Assembly: GCA_028290905.1 (NCBI GenBank)
Contig: JAQGIW010000247.1
Coordinates: 1 to 43,843, forward strand
Length of the DNA stretch: 43,843 bases
Source of the DNA: Caulobacteraceae bacterium
Lineage (GTDB): Bacteria > Pseudomonadota > Alphaproteobacteria > Caulobacterales > Caulobacteraceae
Reading direction: 5' to 3'
The notes beneath the pieces were generated by a model, which was not told the DNA's origin, searched no databases, and saw only the letters and a list, made by a program, of their open reading frames with translations. A program made the translations under genes and the position numbers. This document shows positions 8,068 to 18,304 of the stretch, in pieces (positions within the stretch are counted from its first letter, which is position 1; each line of letters starts with the position of its first letter).

Positions 8068-8586
8068 GTGAAGTACTGGATCGACACCGAATTCATCGAA
8101 CATCCCTACACCATCGACATGATCAGCCTGGGGCTGGTGGCGGAGGACGGGCGGGAGTTCTACGCCGAGAGCAGCGAGGTCGACTGGTCGAAGGCCAGCC
8201 GATGGACGCTGCAGACCGTGCGGCCGCAGCTGCAGGGCAAGGGCATGCCGCGCGAGACCATTAGCAACGCCGTCCGGCTGTTCACCGAGCACGATCCGAA
8301 GCCGGTCTTCTGGGGCTATTTCCCGGCCTACGACTGGGTGGCGTTCAGCTGGCTGTTCGGCGGCCTGGCCGACCTGCCGTTCCACTTTCCGCAGCTCTGC
8401 CTCGACATCAAGCAGTGGGCGATCGAGTTGGGGGACCCGGAGTTGCCGCACCAGACGGGCCAACGCCACCACGCGCTGGCCGACGCGCGATGGACCCGGC
8501 AGGCGTGGACGTTCCTGTGCGGCCTGGACCCCAACGGGGCGGAGCGGTGCGCGACCGGTCGCAAGAATCCCGATCAGGTTGCCTGA
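8068..8586 (+). CDS. DEDD-type 3'-5' exoribonuclease (Rv2179c/RNase AS-like)
   Basis: A 172-residue protein starting at GTG 8068 with AAAGGGGC just upstream. The N-terminus KYWIDTEFIEHPYTIDMISL gives the first acidic pair (D-T-E), as in the Rv2179c-like family (MKYW-DTEFIE-G-TIDLISIG). Further acidic positions are in FPAYDWVAFSWLF and in HHALADARWT, where His-x4-Asp completes a DEDDh active site. These are dimeric 3'-5' exoribonucleases acting on RNA with 3' adenylate tails. It overlaps the convergent phosphotransferase gene by 13 bases at the 3' end. Because it starts at GTG, ATG-only gene finders would place the start wrongly. Confidence 0.82.
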   Translation: MKYWIDTEFIEHPYTIDMISLGLVAEDGREFYAESSEVDWSKASRWTLQTVRPQLQGKGMPRETISNAVRLFTEHDPKPVFWGYFPAYDWVAFSWLFGGLADLPFHFPQLCLDIKQWAIELGDPELPHQTGQRHHALADARWTRQAWTFLCGLDPNGAERCATGRKNPDQVA

Positions 8587-9467
8587 CGCGAGACGCGGGC
8601 ATGCTCGGCGACCACGTCGTCGATGATGCGGTGGGAGGCGTCGGCGTCGTGCGGATTGGCGCCCGGCAACTGGGCCATGACGATGAGGGCCTTCCATAGG
8701 GTCCAGCCGCGGGCCCGCGCCCAGACGCCGGGGTCCAGGGGAAGGCGGGCGCGGAACGCCTCGCGCGCCTCGCCTTCGAGGAAGGTCCAGGCGATCGCCA
8801 GGTCACAGGCCGGATCGCCGACGGCGCAGCAACCGAAGTCGATGACGGCGCTCAGGTCTCCGTCCCGGACCAGCAGGTTGTCGGCCGCGAAATCGCCGTG
8901 CACCCAGACCGGCGGTCCGCTCCACGGCGCAGCCAGGGCCGCCTCCCACACCGCCGTGGCGGCGGCGACATCGATGCGGCCACCCAGGGCCGCGATCGCG
9001 CGCCGGGTCTCGCCGTCATAGACGGCGAGGGAGCCGCCTCGATCGAAGTTGTGCGCCCCAGGCGGCGGACCTTCCCACGTATCGATGGCGTGCAGCGCCT
9101 CCAGGAAGCCGGCGAGGTTGTCGGCGAAGCGGACCGGATCGGCGATGCGTGACGTCTCGGCAGGCTCGCCCTCCAGCCACTCATAGACCGACCACGGCCA
9201 GGGATAGTCCTCGGCCGGCTCCCCCATCGCCACCGGCGCGGGGATCGGCAGCGGCAGCAGGGGCGCGAGCCTGGGGAGCCAGAACTGCTCCTTCTCCACC
9301 TGGGCGGCGTAGCGCGCGGCGCTGGGCAGGCGGACGAGCAGGCCAGGGCCGAGGCGGAGGGTCAGGTTGTCCCATCCGCCGGGCGTCACCGGCGCGATGG
9401 GGAGGTCCGCCCACTCCGGGAACTGGCCGGCGACGAGCCGGCGCGCCAGGGCCGCGTCGATGTTCAC
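8574..9467 (-). CDS. APH-family (aminoglycoside phosphotransferase fold) kinase
   Basis: A 297-residue protein-kinase-like fold. The nucleotide-binding N-lobe ([19 protein letters not shown]) is followed by YEWLEGEPA, then Brenner's catalytic loop [11 protein letters not shown] (H190, D192, N197) and the metal-binding VIDFG[15 protein letters not shown]. The GTG start at 9465-9467 overlaps the SDR stop codon in a four-base GTGA, so translation is coupled to the SDR; a longer ATG-started form would run 72 bases into the SDR. In catabolic settings this fold phosphorylates hydroxy-acids or hydroxyacyl-CoAs, sugars or choline, as well as drugs. The substrate here is unknown, and antibiotic resistance is not implied. 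Confidence 0.85.
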   Translation of the reverse strand: MNIDAALARRLVAGQFPEWADLPIAPVTPGGWDNLTLRLGPGLLVRLPSAARYAAQVEKEQFWLPRLAPLLPLPIPAPVAMGEPAEDYPWPWSVYEWLEGEPAETSRIADPVRFADNLAGFLEALHAIDTWEGPPPGAHNFDRGGSLAVYDGETRRAIAALGGRIDVAAATAVWEAALAAPWSGPPVWVHGDFAADNLLVRDGDLSAVIDFGCCAVGDPACDLAIAWTFLEGEAREAFRARLPLDPGVWARARGWTLWKALIVMAQLPGANPHDADASHRIIDDVVAEHARVSRQAT

Positions 9468-10276
9468 CAGGTCTCGGCGAAGGGCCGCAGGTCGAGTTCG
9501 AAGGTCCAGCCGTCGCGGCTCTGCTGGTGCAGCATCCAATAGGCGTTCGCGATCGAGGCCGGGTTCATCAGCGTGTCGGGCGCCAGGAACTCCAGCGCCT
9601 CCTCGCCGCGCGAGGCGACGATCCTCTCGCGCACGAAGGCGGTGTCGACGCCGGCGTCGATGATCAGGTGGGCGACGTGGATATTCCGGGGCCCGAGCTC
9701 GCGGGCGATGGATTCGGCCATGGCCCGGAGGCCCGCCTTGGCGCTGGCGAAGGCGGCGTAGCCGACACCGCCCCGCACCGAGGCGGTGGCGCCGGTGAAG
9801 AAGATCGAGCCACCACCCCGCGCCAGCAGCCGCCGCGCGGCCTCGCGGCCGGTGAAGAAGCCGGCCTGGCAGGCCATCTCCCAGACCTTGCGGAACACCC
9901 GCTCGGTGGTGTCGAGGATCGGGAAGTTGACGTTGGCGCCGATGTTGAAGATCACCGCCTCCAGCGGCTGGTCGGCGTCCGCCCAGGCCAGGAACGCGGC
10001 GACCTGGTCCTCCCGGCGCGCATCGAGCGAGCGGCCCTCGAACCGGCCGCCCGACGCCTCGATCTTGGCCTTCAGCGGCGCGAGCTGCTCGCCGCCGCGT
10101 CGCCCGCCGAACACCCGGTAGCCTTCGGCGGCGAATTTCTCGCAGATCGCGCCGCCGATGTAGTCGCCGGCCCCGACCACCGCGACGGAGGCGTCGCGCC
10201 GCGACGAAGGTTGCGCGGCGAGCGCCGCAGCCTGGGGGCGAGGCTCGACCAGGACAGTCGGACCGGTGTCGGTCAT
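9464..10276 (-). CDS. SDR-family oxidoreductase with Phe at the catalytic Tyr position
   Basis: A 270-residue Rossmann protein with a roughly 28-residue Ala/Pro-rich N-terminal extension. The dinucleotide motif is [20 protein letters not shown] (residues 31-50); NIGAN (111-115) stands for NNAG, and TGATAS ends at the catalytic Ser166. The Y-x-x-x-K motif reads F176-A-S-A-K180, so the usual tyrosine is phenylalanine (Tyr173 is three residues earlier). This F-form occurs in a known SDR subgroup with AFA-AK-ALRAL-QS-ARELGP. Whether it is a dehydrogenase is therefore open. First gene of a two-gene unit with the APH kinase, divergent from the thiolase across 126 bases. The start at 10276 is favoured over an Arg-rich 12-codon extension. 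Confidence 0.85.
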   Translation of the reverse strand: MTDTGPTVLVEPRPQAAALAAQPSSRRDASVAVVGAGDYIGGAICEKFAAEGYRVFGGRRGGEQLAPLKAKIEASGGRFEGRSLDARREDQVAAFLAWADADQPLEAVIFNIGANVNFPILDTTERVFRKVWEMACQAGFFTGREAARRLLARGGGSIFFTGATASVRGGVGYAAFASAKAGLRAMAESIARELGPRNIHVAHLIIDAGVDTAFVRERIVASRGEEALEFLAPDTLMNPASIANAYWMLHQQSRDGWTFELDLRPFAETW

Positions 10277-10402
10277 CGGCTTTTCCCTCCCGTCACGCCT
10301 GCGGGCCGCCACCCCTCAGGGAAAGTCGACAAAGACAGTTGTCAGCCAGGGGTCCGTCGTGCAATCGGCATTGTCAAGGAAACCCTTGGGAGGATCCCGA
10401 AC

Positions 10403-11575
<1,173 letters not shown>

Positions 11576-11581
11576 GGCCAC

Positions 11582-11667
11582 CGGAGCGCGGGCTTCCTGC
11601 CCGCCTCTTATCGCCGCGTTCGGATAGGTTTGCTCGCGAAGAGCGGGCTGACAAACCCCGCGCTCCG
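11582..11667. repeat. REP-like intergenic palindrome
   Basis: CGGAGCGCGGG (11582-11592) and CCCGCGCTCCG (11657-11667) are perfect inverted arms. Inside the left arm, GCGGGC-TTCCT-GCCCGC forms a second tight hairpin. It fills most of the gap between the thiolase and the CoA-transferase. The composition resembles the intergenic element at 30224-30280. It could also attenuate transcription between the two genes. Confidence 0.6.
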
Positions 11668-11702
11668 ATGTCTAGGCCTCCAGCAGGAAGGGTGGTGGAC
11701 GC

Positions 11703-13829
11703 ATGAGCGAACCGCTCGCCGGTTTGAGGGTGCTGGAACACTCGGGCGACGTGGCGACACGCTATTGCGGTCGGCTGTTCGCCGCCTCGGGCGCGGAGGT
11801 AATCCGCATCGCGGGTGGAGATGATGCGCGCCTGGGCTACGCCGGCGAGGCGGGGCGCGCCTACGGCGCCTGGCTCGATCAGCGCAAACGCGTCGTCGAC
11901 GACGCGGCCGCCGAGGGACCCTTCGACCTGATCATCGCCGGCCAGGACGGCCGAGCGGTCGCCGCCGCCGAGACGTTCCGCACCTCCCGGCCCGAGCGGC
12001 CATCGCTTCTCGCCCTGACCTGGTTCGATCCAGAGGGTCCGTATGGCGCCTGGCGAGGAACCGACGAGATCATCCAGGCCCTGTGCGGCCTCGCCTTCGC
12101 GTTCGGGGAGGCGGAGGGCCCCCCGATGTTGAGCCAGGGCCACGCCGCCCAGGTCGTCGGCGGGGTGACGGCCTACAATGCCACCCTGGCCGCCGTGATG
12201 TCCGCACCAGGGCGGCGGCCGGGGCGGATCGCGGTCAACATCCTGGAGGCCAACCTCTGCTTCAGCGAGCCGGGCGCCGTGGCCACCCGGGCGGATGGCA
12301 CGACGGCGACACGCATGGGCGTGAACCGATTTTCGCCGACCTATCCGGCGGGTTCCTACCGCACTTCCGATGGCTGGGTGGGGATCACCTGCCTGACCCC
12401 GGCCCAATGGCGCAGCTTCTGCGGCCTGATTGGCAGGCCCGACCTCGGCGCCGAGCCGCGCTACGCCACCTCCTATGAGCGGCTGATGCTCGCCGACGAG
12501 CTGGACCCGATCCTGATCTCCGCCTGTCTGACCCACACGACCGCCGAGTGGCTTGCGCTCGGCGGCAAGCACCGCATTCCCACCGCGCCGATGCCGACCC
12601 CAGGCGAGCTGCCGCGCGAGCCGCATTGGGCCGCCCGCGGCGCCTTCGCCCCTGTGGGCGACCTCGACATCCAAGGGCCGACCTTGCCCTATCGGATGGC
12701 CTTCGACGGTGTCCGCACGCCGCGCTGGTCCGGCGACCCCGCTCTCGGGCCGCTCGCCGGGATGAAGGTGGTGGATTTCAGCATGGGCTGGGCCGGGCCG
12801 CTGTGCGCCCGCACGCTGGGGGACCTCGGCGCCGACGTGGTGAAGATCGAGTCGGACGACCATCCCGACTGGTGGCGCGGCTGGGAGGCCAACGCCGAGG
12901 ATCGCGCGCTGATGGAGATGCGCCACAACTTCCTGGGCGTGAACCGCAACAAGCGCGGTGTCTGCATCGACCTCACCAGGCCCGAGGGCGTCGCCCGGGC
13001 GAAGGCGCTGATCGCCGGGGCCGACGTGGTGATCGAGAACTACGCGGCCGGGGTGCTGGAGAAGCTCGGCCTGGGCCAGGCCGTGCAGCGGGCGCTGAGA
13101 CCCGGGATCGTCAGCCTGACCATGCCGGCGTTCGGGGCGGTCGGGCCGCTCGCCGGCCTGCGCGCCTATGGCTCGACGGTCGAACAGGCCTGCGGCCTGC
13201 CGTTCGCCAACGGCGAGGCCCATTGGCCGCCGTGCCTGGAACATGTGGCGTTCGGCGACCCGGTGGCAGGGCTCTATGGCGCCAGCGCCGTGCTCACCGC
13301 CCTGGCCGGCCGTGAGCGCCTGGGGGGCGCCGACATCGACCTGGCGCAGGTCGCCTGCCTGTTCCAGCTTGGAGCCGATTCCATCGTGGCCGCCGAGGTG
13401 CTCGGCGAGCCCTTGCCGCGGACGGGCTGCCGTCGCGCGCGCCTGGCCCTGTGCACGGTCACGGCGGTGCGGGACGGCTGGCTGGCCGTCGCCGCCGAGA
13501 ACGACGCCATGGCCGCCCTCGCGCGCGTCGCCGGCGCGGCCTCTGAGGAAGCGCTGCGGGACTGGGCGGCCCCGCTCGCCGGGGCCGACGCCGCGGCGCG
13601 CCTGCAGGGCGCGGGCCTCGCGGCGGCCCGGGTGCAGGGCGCCCACGACCTGACCTACGATCCACAACTCATGGCGAACGGCTACTGGGTCGAACTCGAA
13701 CGGGCCGTGATCGGCCGGCACCTGGTCCCCGCCGCGCCGTTCAGCTTCGACGGCGTGCGGCCGCCTCTGCGCCGCCCCGCCCCCACCCTCGGTCAGCATA
13801 CGGACGAGGTTCTCGCCGAACTGGTCTGA
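11703..13829 (+). CDS. Tandem-fused CaiB/BaiF family (class III) CoA-transferase
   Basis: A 708-residue protein, about twice the usual class III CoA-transferase length. Domain 1 (about residues 1-345) opens with LAGLRVLEHSGDVATRYCGR; domain 2 (about 355-708) opens with LAGMKVVDFSMGWAGPLCAR, LGADVVKIES and RNKRGVCIDL, all typical. The catalytic Asp that forms the aspartyl-CoA anhydride is present in domain 2 (D519 in FGDPVAGLYGA). The aligned site in domain 1 is Q150, and domain 1 also lacks the N-K-R-G-x-D-L motif. Probably one active and one structural half, forming internally the interlocked dimer seen in single-domain enzymes. It would move CoA between an acyl-CoA donor and a carboxylic acid. 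It lies 24 bases before the carboxylase gene, suggesting one transcript. Confidence 0.88.
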   Translation: MSEPLAGLRVLEHSGDVATRYCGRLFAASGAEVIRIAGGDDARLGYAGEAGRAYGAWLDQRKRVVDDAAAEGPFDLIIAGQDGRAVAAAETFRTSRPERPSLLALTWFDPEGPYGAWRGTDEIIQALCGLAFAFGEAEGPPMLSQGHAAQVVGGVTAYNATLAAVMSAPGRRPGRIAVNILEANLCFSEPGAVATRADGTTATRMGVNRFSPTYPAGSYRTSDGWVGITCLTPAQWRSFCGLIGRPDLGAEPRYATSYERLMLADELDPILISACLTHTTAEWLALGGKHRIPTAPMPTPGELPREPHWAARGAFAPVGDLDIQGPTLPYRMAFDGVRTPRWSGDPALGPLAGMKVVDFSMGWAGPLCARTLGDLGADVVKIESDDHPDWWRGWEANAEDRALMEMRHNFLGVNRNKRGVCIDLTRPEGVARAKALIAGADVVIENYAAGVLEKLGLGQAVQRALRPGIVSLTMPAFGAVGPLAGLRAYGSTVEQACGLPFANGEAHWPPCLEHVAFGDPVAGLYGASAVLTALAGRERLGGADIDLAQVACLFQLGADSIVAAEVLGEPLPRTGCRRARLALCTVTAVRDGWLAVAAENDAMAALARVAGAASEEALRDWAAPLAGADAAARLQGAGLAAARVQGAHDLTYDPQLMANGYWVELERAVIGRHLVPAAPFSFDGVRPPLRRPAPTLGQHTDEVLAELV

Positions 13830-13853
13830 TCTCCCGCTACCGGAACCTCATCG

Positions 13854-16800
13854 ATGAAGACACTCCTGATCGCCAACCGCGGCGAGATCGCCATTCGCGT
13901 GGCCCGCACCGCCGCGGAGATGGGGATCGCCACCGTGGCGGTCTATTCCGAGGACGACGCGGCCAGCCTGCACACCCGCAAGGCCGACACCGCCGTGGCG
14001 CTGAAGGGCTCCGGCCCGGCCGCCTATCTCGACCACGACCAGATCATCCGGGTTGCACAGGAGGCTGGGGCCGATGCGGTCCATCCCGGCTACGGCTTCC
14101 TCAGCGAGAACGCCGCCTTCGCCCGCGCCTGCGCCGTGGCCGGCCTGGCGTTCGTCGGTCCCGCCCCCGAGACCCTCGACCTGTTCGGCGACAAGGCGGC
14201 GGCCCGGGCCCTGGCGGCGCGATGCGGCGTCCCGATCCTGCCCGGCGCTCCGGGGCCGACGAGCCTCGACGAGGCCCGCGACTTCCTCTCCAGCCTGGGC
14301 GTCGGCGGCGCGGTGATGGTCAAGGCGGTGGCGGGCGGCGGCGGCCGGGGGATGCGCCCCGTCGCCTCGCCGGAGGAGCTCGAGGCCGCCTTCAGGCGCT
14401 GCGCCTCCGAGGCCAAGGCGGCGTTCGGCGACGACGCCCTCTACGTCGAGCAGTTCCTGCCCCGCGCGCGGCACATCGAGGTGCAGATCGCCGGCGACGG
14501 GCGAATGGTATCGCACCTGTGGGACCGGGAATGCAGCCTTCAGCGCCAGCGGCAGAAGGTGGTGGAGATCGCCCCGGCCGACACCGTGCCGATGTCGGTC
14601 CGCGAGCGGCTGTTCGAGGCCGCCGTGGCGCTCGGCCGGGCCGCCGACTACCGCAGCCTGGGCACGATGGAGTTCCTGGTCGAGGTGGGCGTCGGCGATC
14701 CGCGCGTGGTGTTCATCGAGGGCAACGCCCGCCTGCAGGTGGAGCATACGGTGACCGAAGAGGTGACCGGGCTCGATCTCGTCCGCCTGCAGATCGAACT
14801 CGCCCGCGGCCGCACCCTCGCCGACCTCGGCCTGACCCAGACGGACATCCCCCGTCCGCGCGGGGTCGCCGTGCAGGCGCGGGTGAACCTGGAGACCATG
14901 GCCCCGGACGGCTCGCCCCGCCCCGCCGGGGGCGTGCTGGCCGCCTATGACCCGCCGTCCGGCCCCGGCGTGCGGGTCGATGGCTTCGGCTATGCCGGCT
15001 ACCGCACCAGCTCACGGTTCGACAGTCTTCTCGCCAAGGTCGTCGTCCATGCCGGCGCCGGCGGCCTCCCCACTGCCCTGGCCAAGACCCACCGGGCGCT
15101 CAGCGAGTTCCGCATCGCCGGGGCCCCCACCAACATCGGCTTCCTCCAGGCCCTGCTCGCCCACCCGGCGGTGGCGGCGGGCGACGTCCACACCCGCTTC
15201 ATCGAAGAGCACATGGCCGAGCTGGCGCGGGCGCAGGCCGCGCCGCGCCTCTACTTCGAGCCGGCCGCCGCAGCGGCGCCGCCGCAGCCCAAGCGCGCCG
15301 GATACCAGGTCGACGCCGCCGATCCCCTGGCCGTGTTGGCGCTCGGCAAGGAGAGTGTGGATACCGCCGACGAAGGGGACGACGCATTGCTCGGTCCGGA
15401 GGGAACCCGGCCCCTGCGCGCGCCGCTGCAGGGTACGGTGATCACCGTCTCCGCCGCGGTCGGCGAGACGGTCCGGGGCGGCGAGACGCTGTTCATCATG
15501 GAATCCATGAAGATGGAGCATGAGATCACCGCCGACGTCTCCGGCGTGGTGCGCGAGGTCACCGTGGCGGTCGGCGACACCCTGTACGAGGGTCAGCCCC
15601 TGGCCTTCCTCGAGGAGGCCGAAGTCGAGGGCGGCGTGGCGAAGAGCGAGGACAAGGCCGACCTGGACGAGATCCGTCCGGATCTCGCCGAGGTGCTGGC
15701 GCGCCAGGCCCGCACCCGCGACGCCGCCCGCCCCGAGGCGGTCGCGCGCCGGCGCAAGACCGGCCAGCGCACCACACGCGAGAACATCGACGACCTAATC
15801 GATCCCGGCACCTTCCAGGAATACGGCGCACTGGTGGTGGCGGCCCGCCGCCGGCGCCACAGTCTTGAGGAGCTGATCGCCCAGACCCCGGCCGACGGCA
15901 TGGTCATGGGCCTTGGCCACGTCAACGGCTCGCTGTTTCCCGAGGAGAAGTCACGCGTCGCGGTGATGGCCTACGACTACACGGTGCTGGCCGGCACCCA
16001 GGGTTCGCGCAACCACGACAAGCTCGACCGGATGAGCGAGATCGCCCTGCGCTGGCGCCTGCCGACCGTGTTCTTCACCGAGGGCGGCGGCGGACGGCCG
16101 GGGGACACCGAGACCGGCGTTTACACCCGCGGCTTCGAGTTCTGGGGACGGCTGTCCGGCGCCGTGCCTCTGATCGGAATCACCTCGGGCCGCTGCTTCG
16201 CCGGGAACGCCGCCATCCTCGGCTGCTGCGACGTGATCATCGCCACCAAGAACTCGACTCTCGGCATGGGCGGACCGGCGATGGTCGAGGGCGGGGGCCT
16301 CGGCGTCTACCGGCCCGAGGAGATCGGGCCGGTCAAGGTGATGCAGGCCAACGGCACCATCGACGTGCTGGTCGACGACGAAGCCGCCGCTGTGGCCGCC
16401 GCCAAGCAGTACCTGGGCTATTTCCAAGGGCCAGTCAGCGAATGGAGCTGCGCCGACCAGCGCCGGCTGCGCCGGGCGATCCCGGAGAACCGCCTGCGGG
16501 TCTACGACATGCGCAAGGTCATCGAGCTCGTCGCCGATACAGCCTCGGTGCTGGAGCTGCGCCCGAAGTTCGGCCTGGCGATGATCACCGCCCTCATCCG
16601 CGTCGAGGGCCGGCCGGTGGGGGTGTTCGCCAACAATCCGCACCATCTTGGCGGGGCAATCGATTCCGACGCCTCGGACAAGGCCGCCCGCTTCATGCAG
16701 CTGTGCGAGGCGTTCGACATCCCGCTCCTGTCGCTTTCGGACACCCCCGGCAACATGGTGGGGCCGGAGGCTGAGAAGACGGGCCTGATCCGCCACTGCT

Positions 16801-17216
16801 CGCGGCTGTTCGTCATCGGCGCCAACCTCACCGTGCCGATCTTCACGGTCATCGTGCGCAAGGCGTACGGCCTGGGGGCGATCGCGATGAGCGGCGCCAG
16901 CCACCAGGGCGCGATGTTCTGCGTGGCCTGGCCGACCGGCGAATTCGGCGGCATGGGCCTGGAGGGCTCGGTGAAGCTCGGCTCCCGCAACGAACTGGCG
17001 GCGATCACCGATCCGGTGGAGCGCAAGGCCCGGTTCGACCAGATGGTCGCCCAGGCCTACGCCAACGGCAAGGCCCTGGCCCGCGGCGCCTATCCCTCAC
17101 TCGACGACGTCATCGACCCCGCCGACACCCGCCGCTGGATCCTCTCGGGCCTGAAGGCGCTGCCGCCCGTTCCGATCCGCACCGAGAAAAAGCTGCGCTG
17201 GATCGACAGCTGGTAG
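13854..17216 (+). CDS. Single-chain biotin-dependent acyl-CoA carboxylase (LCC type)
   Basis: A 1120-residue fusion of all three carboxylase parts. Biotin carboxylase (about 1-450): LLIANRGEIAIRVARTAAEM, the ATP-grasp glycine loop KAVAGGGGRGMR, and IEGNARLQVEHTVTEEVTG. Biotin carrier (about 520-590): MESMKMEHE with the biotinylated lysine at K553. Carboxyltransferase (about 620-1120): N-part ending in the GGGGRPGDTE region and C-part with DTPGNMVGPEAE and GMGLEGSVKLG. This order matches the long-chain acyl-CoA carboxylases, homo-hexameric enzymes of about 1,100 residues with broad acyl-CoA range. Standard ACC, PCC or MCC would be two or more separate subunits. Start at 13854 follows the CoA-transferase stop by 24 bases. 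Likely substrate: an acyl-CoA made by the upstream CoA-transferase. Confidence 0.92.
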   Translation: MKTLLIANRGEIAIRVARTAAEMGIATVAVYSEDDAASLHTRKADTAVALKGSGPAAYLDHDQIIRVAQEAGADAVHPGYGFLSENAAFARACAVAGLAFVGPAPETLDLFGDKAAARALAARCGVPILPGAPGPTSLDEARDFLSSLGVGGAVMVKAVAGGGGRGMRPVASPEELEAAFRRCASEAKAAFGDDALYVEQFLPRARHIEVQIAGDGRMVSHLWDRECSLQRQRQKVVEIAPADTVPMSVRERLFEAAVALGRAADYRSLGTMEFLVEVGVGDPRVVFIEGNARLQVEHTVTEEVTGLDLVRLQIELARGRTLADLGLTQTDIPRPRGVAVQARVNLETMAPDGSPRPAGGVLAAYDPPSGPGVRVDGFGYAGYRTSSRFDSLLAKVVVHAGAGGLPTALAKTHRALSEFRIAGAPTNIGFLQALLAHPAVAAGDVHTRFIEEHMAELARAQAAPRLYFEPAAAAAPPQPKRAGYQVDAADPLAVLALGKESVDTADEGDDALLGPEGTRPLRAPLQGTVITVSAAVGETVRGGETLFIMESMKMEHEITADVSGVVREVTVAVGDTLYEGQPLAFLEEAEVEGGVAKSEDKADLDEIRPDLAEVLARQARTRDAARPEAVARRRKTGQRTTRENIDDLIDPGTFQEYGALVVAARRRRHSLEELIAQTPADGMVMGLGHVNGSLFPEEKSRVAVMAYDYTVLAGTQGSRNHDKLDRMSEIALRWRLPTVFFTEGGGGRPGDTETGVYTRGFEFWGRLSGAVPLIGITSGRCFAGNAAILGCCDVIIATKNSTLGMGGPAMVEGGGLGVYRPEEIGPVKVMQANGTIDVLVDDEAAAVAAAKQYLGYFQGPVSEWSCADQRRLRRAIPENRLRVYDMRKVIELVADTASVLELRPKFGLAMITALIRVEGRPVGVFANNPHHLGGAIDSDASDKAARFMQLCEAFDIPLLSLSDTPGNMVGPEAEKTGLIRHCSRLFVIGANLTVPIFTVIVRKAYGLGAIAMSGASHQGAMFCVAWPTGEFGGMGLEGSVKLGSRNELAAITDPVERKARFDQMVAQAYANGKALARGAYPSLDDVIDPADTRRWILSGLKALPPVPIRTEKKLRWIDSW

Positions 17217-17296
17217 CGCTCGCCCCCTGGCGCGACGCCGGTCTTTGGGGCCATGATCGGGCGCGGATCCCCAAGGAACGCCAAGAGGAGACGACG

Positions 17297-18301
17297 ATGG
17301 ACGACGCCGGCCAGACCTTCACTCACCGGCAGGTGCCGGCAAAGACCCTGCACCCACCGACCACGGTGAGCCCGCAGCTCCGGCGCTCGATCTCGAACCT
17401 GGCCGCCGCGCCGCGCCTGGCCATGGACGGCATGCCGCAGACGGCCGACGCGTGGCGCGCCTTCGTGGCCACCGCCGACGCCCAGGCCCTGGCCCTCGCG
17501 CCGATCCTGGCCAGCCAGTTTCCGCACACGGTGAACAAGACCACCATCGCCGGCGTGACCGCGCGTGAGATCACGCCCGGGACGCTGGACCCGGCCAAGG
17601 CCGGCCGGCTGCTGATCAACCTGCACGGCGGCGGCTATGTCCTCAATGGCGGCGAGGCCAGCACCGGCGAGGCGATTCTCGGCGCCCACTATTCGGGGAT
17701 GAAGGTCATCGCGGTCGACTACCGCATGGCCCCGGATCATCCCTTCCCGGCCGCGGTCGACGACGCGGTGGCGGTATGGCGGGCGGTCATCGCCGAGTAC
17801 GAACCGGCCTCGGTGGGCGTGTTCGGCACCTCGGCCGGTGGCGGCCTGACCCTGGCGCTGGTGCTGAAGCTCAAGGAACTCGGCCTGCCCCTCCCCGGCG
17901 CCCTGGCCCCCAGCACCCCATGGACCGACCTGACCGGGGCGAGCGACTCCTATGCGGTCAACGCCGAGGTGGACGGGATCTTCTCCAGCTTCGACACCAT
18001 CGGCCGGGCCATGGCGGCGGTCTACGCCGGCGAGGCGGGCGTGAGCCATCCGCTGGTGTCGCCGATCTTCGGCGACTTCTCCGGCTTCCCACCGACCATT
18101 CTCACCACCGGCACCCGCGACATCCTGCTCAGCGACACGGTGCGGGCCTATCGGGCGATGCGCGCCGCCGGCGTCGAAGCCCGCCTGGAGGTCCACGAGG
18201 CGATGAGCCACGCGGAATACATCTACGCCTTCGACAGCCCGGAATCGGCCGTGGCCTTCAGCGACATCGCCGCCTTCTTCGACCGCCATTTGGTGGGATG
18301 A
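17297..18301 (+). CDS. Alpha/beta hydrolase, HSL (hormone-sensitive lipase) family esterase
   Basis: A 334-residue carboxylic-ester hydrolase. The oxyanion motif HGGGY begins at H110, the nucleophile elbow is GTSAGGG with S179, the acid is D275 in TRDILLSD, and the base is H305 in MSHAEY. DYRMAPDHPFPAAVDD is the typical family-IV stretch. About 90 residues of cap domain come first, and there is no signal peptide, so it is cytosolic. A strong site AAGAGGAG lies just before the ATG. It is 80 bases after the carboxylase, and its position suggests it releases an acid that the CoA-transferase then activates (inference). Confidence 0.92.
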   Translation: MDDAGQTFTHRQVPAKTLHPPTTVSPQLRRSISNLAAAPRLAMDGMPQTADAWRAFVATADAQALALAPILASQFPHTVNKTTIAGVTAREITPGTLDPAKAGRLLINLHGGGYVLNGGEASTGEAILGAHYSGMKVIAVDYRMAPDHPFPAAVDDAVAVWRAVIAEYEPASVGVFGTSAGGGLTLALVLKLKELGLPLPGALAPSTPWTDLTGASDSYAVNAEVDGIFSSFDTIGRAMAAVYAGEAGVSHPLVSPIFGDFSGFPPTILTTGTRDILLSDTVRAYRAMRAAGVEARLEVHEAMSHAEYIYAFDSPESAVAFSDIAAFFDRHLVG

Positions 18302-18304
18302 GAG

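Noticed and set aside
8574-9467. Antibiotic-resistance aminoglycoside phosphotransferase
   Set aside because: Only the general fold motifs are present, and coupling to an SDR in an acyl-CoA region points to metabolism; no resistance-specific signature was recognised.
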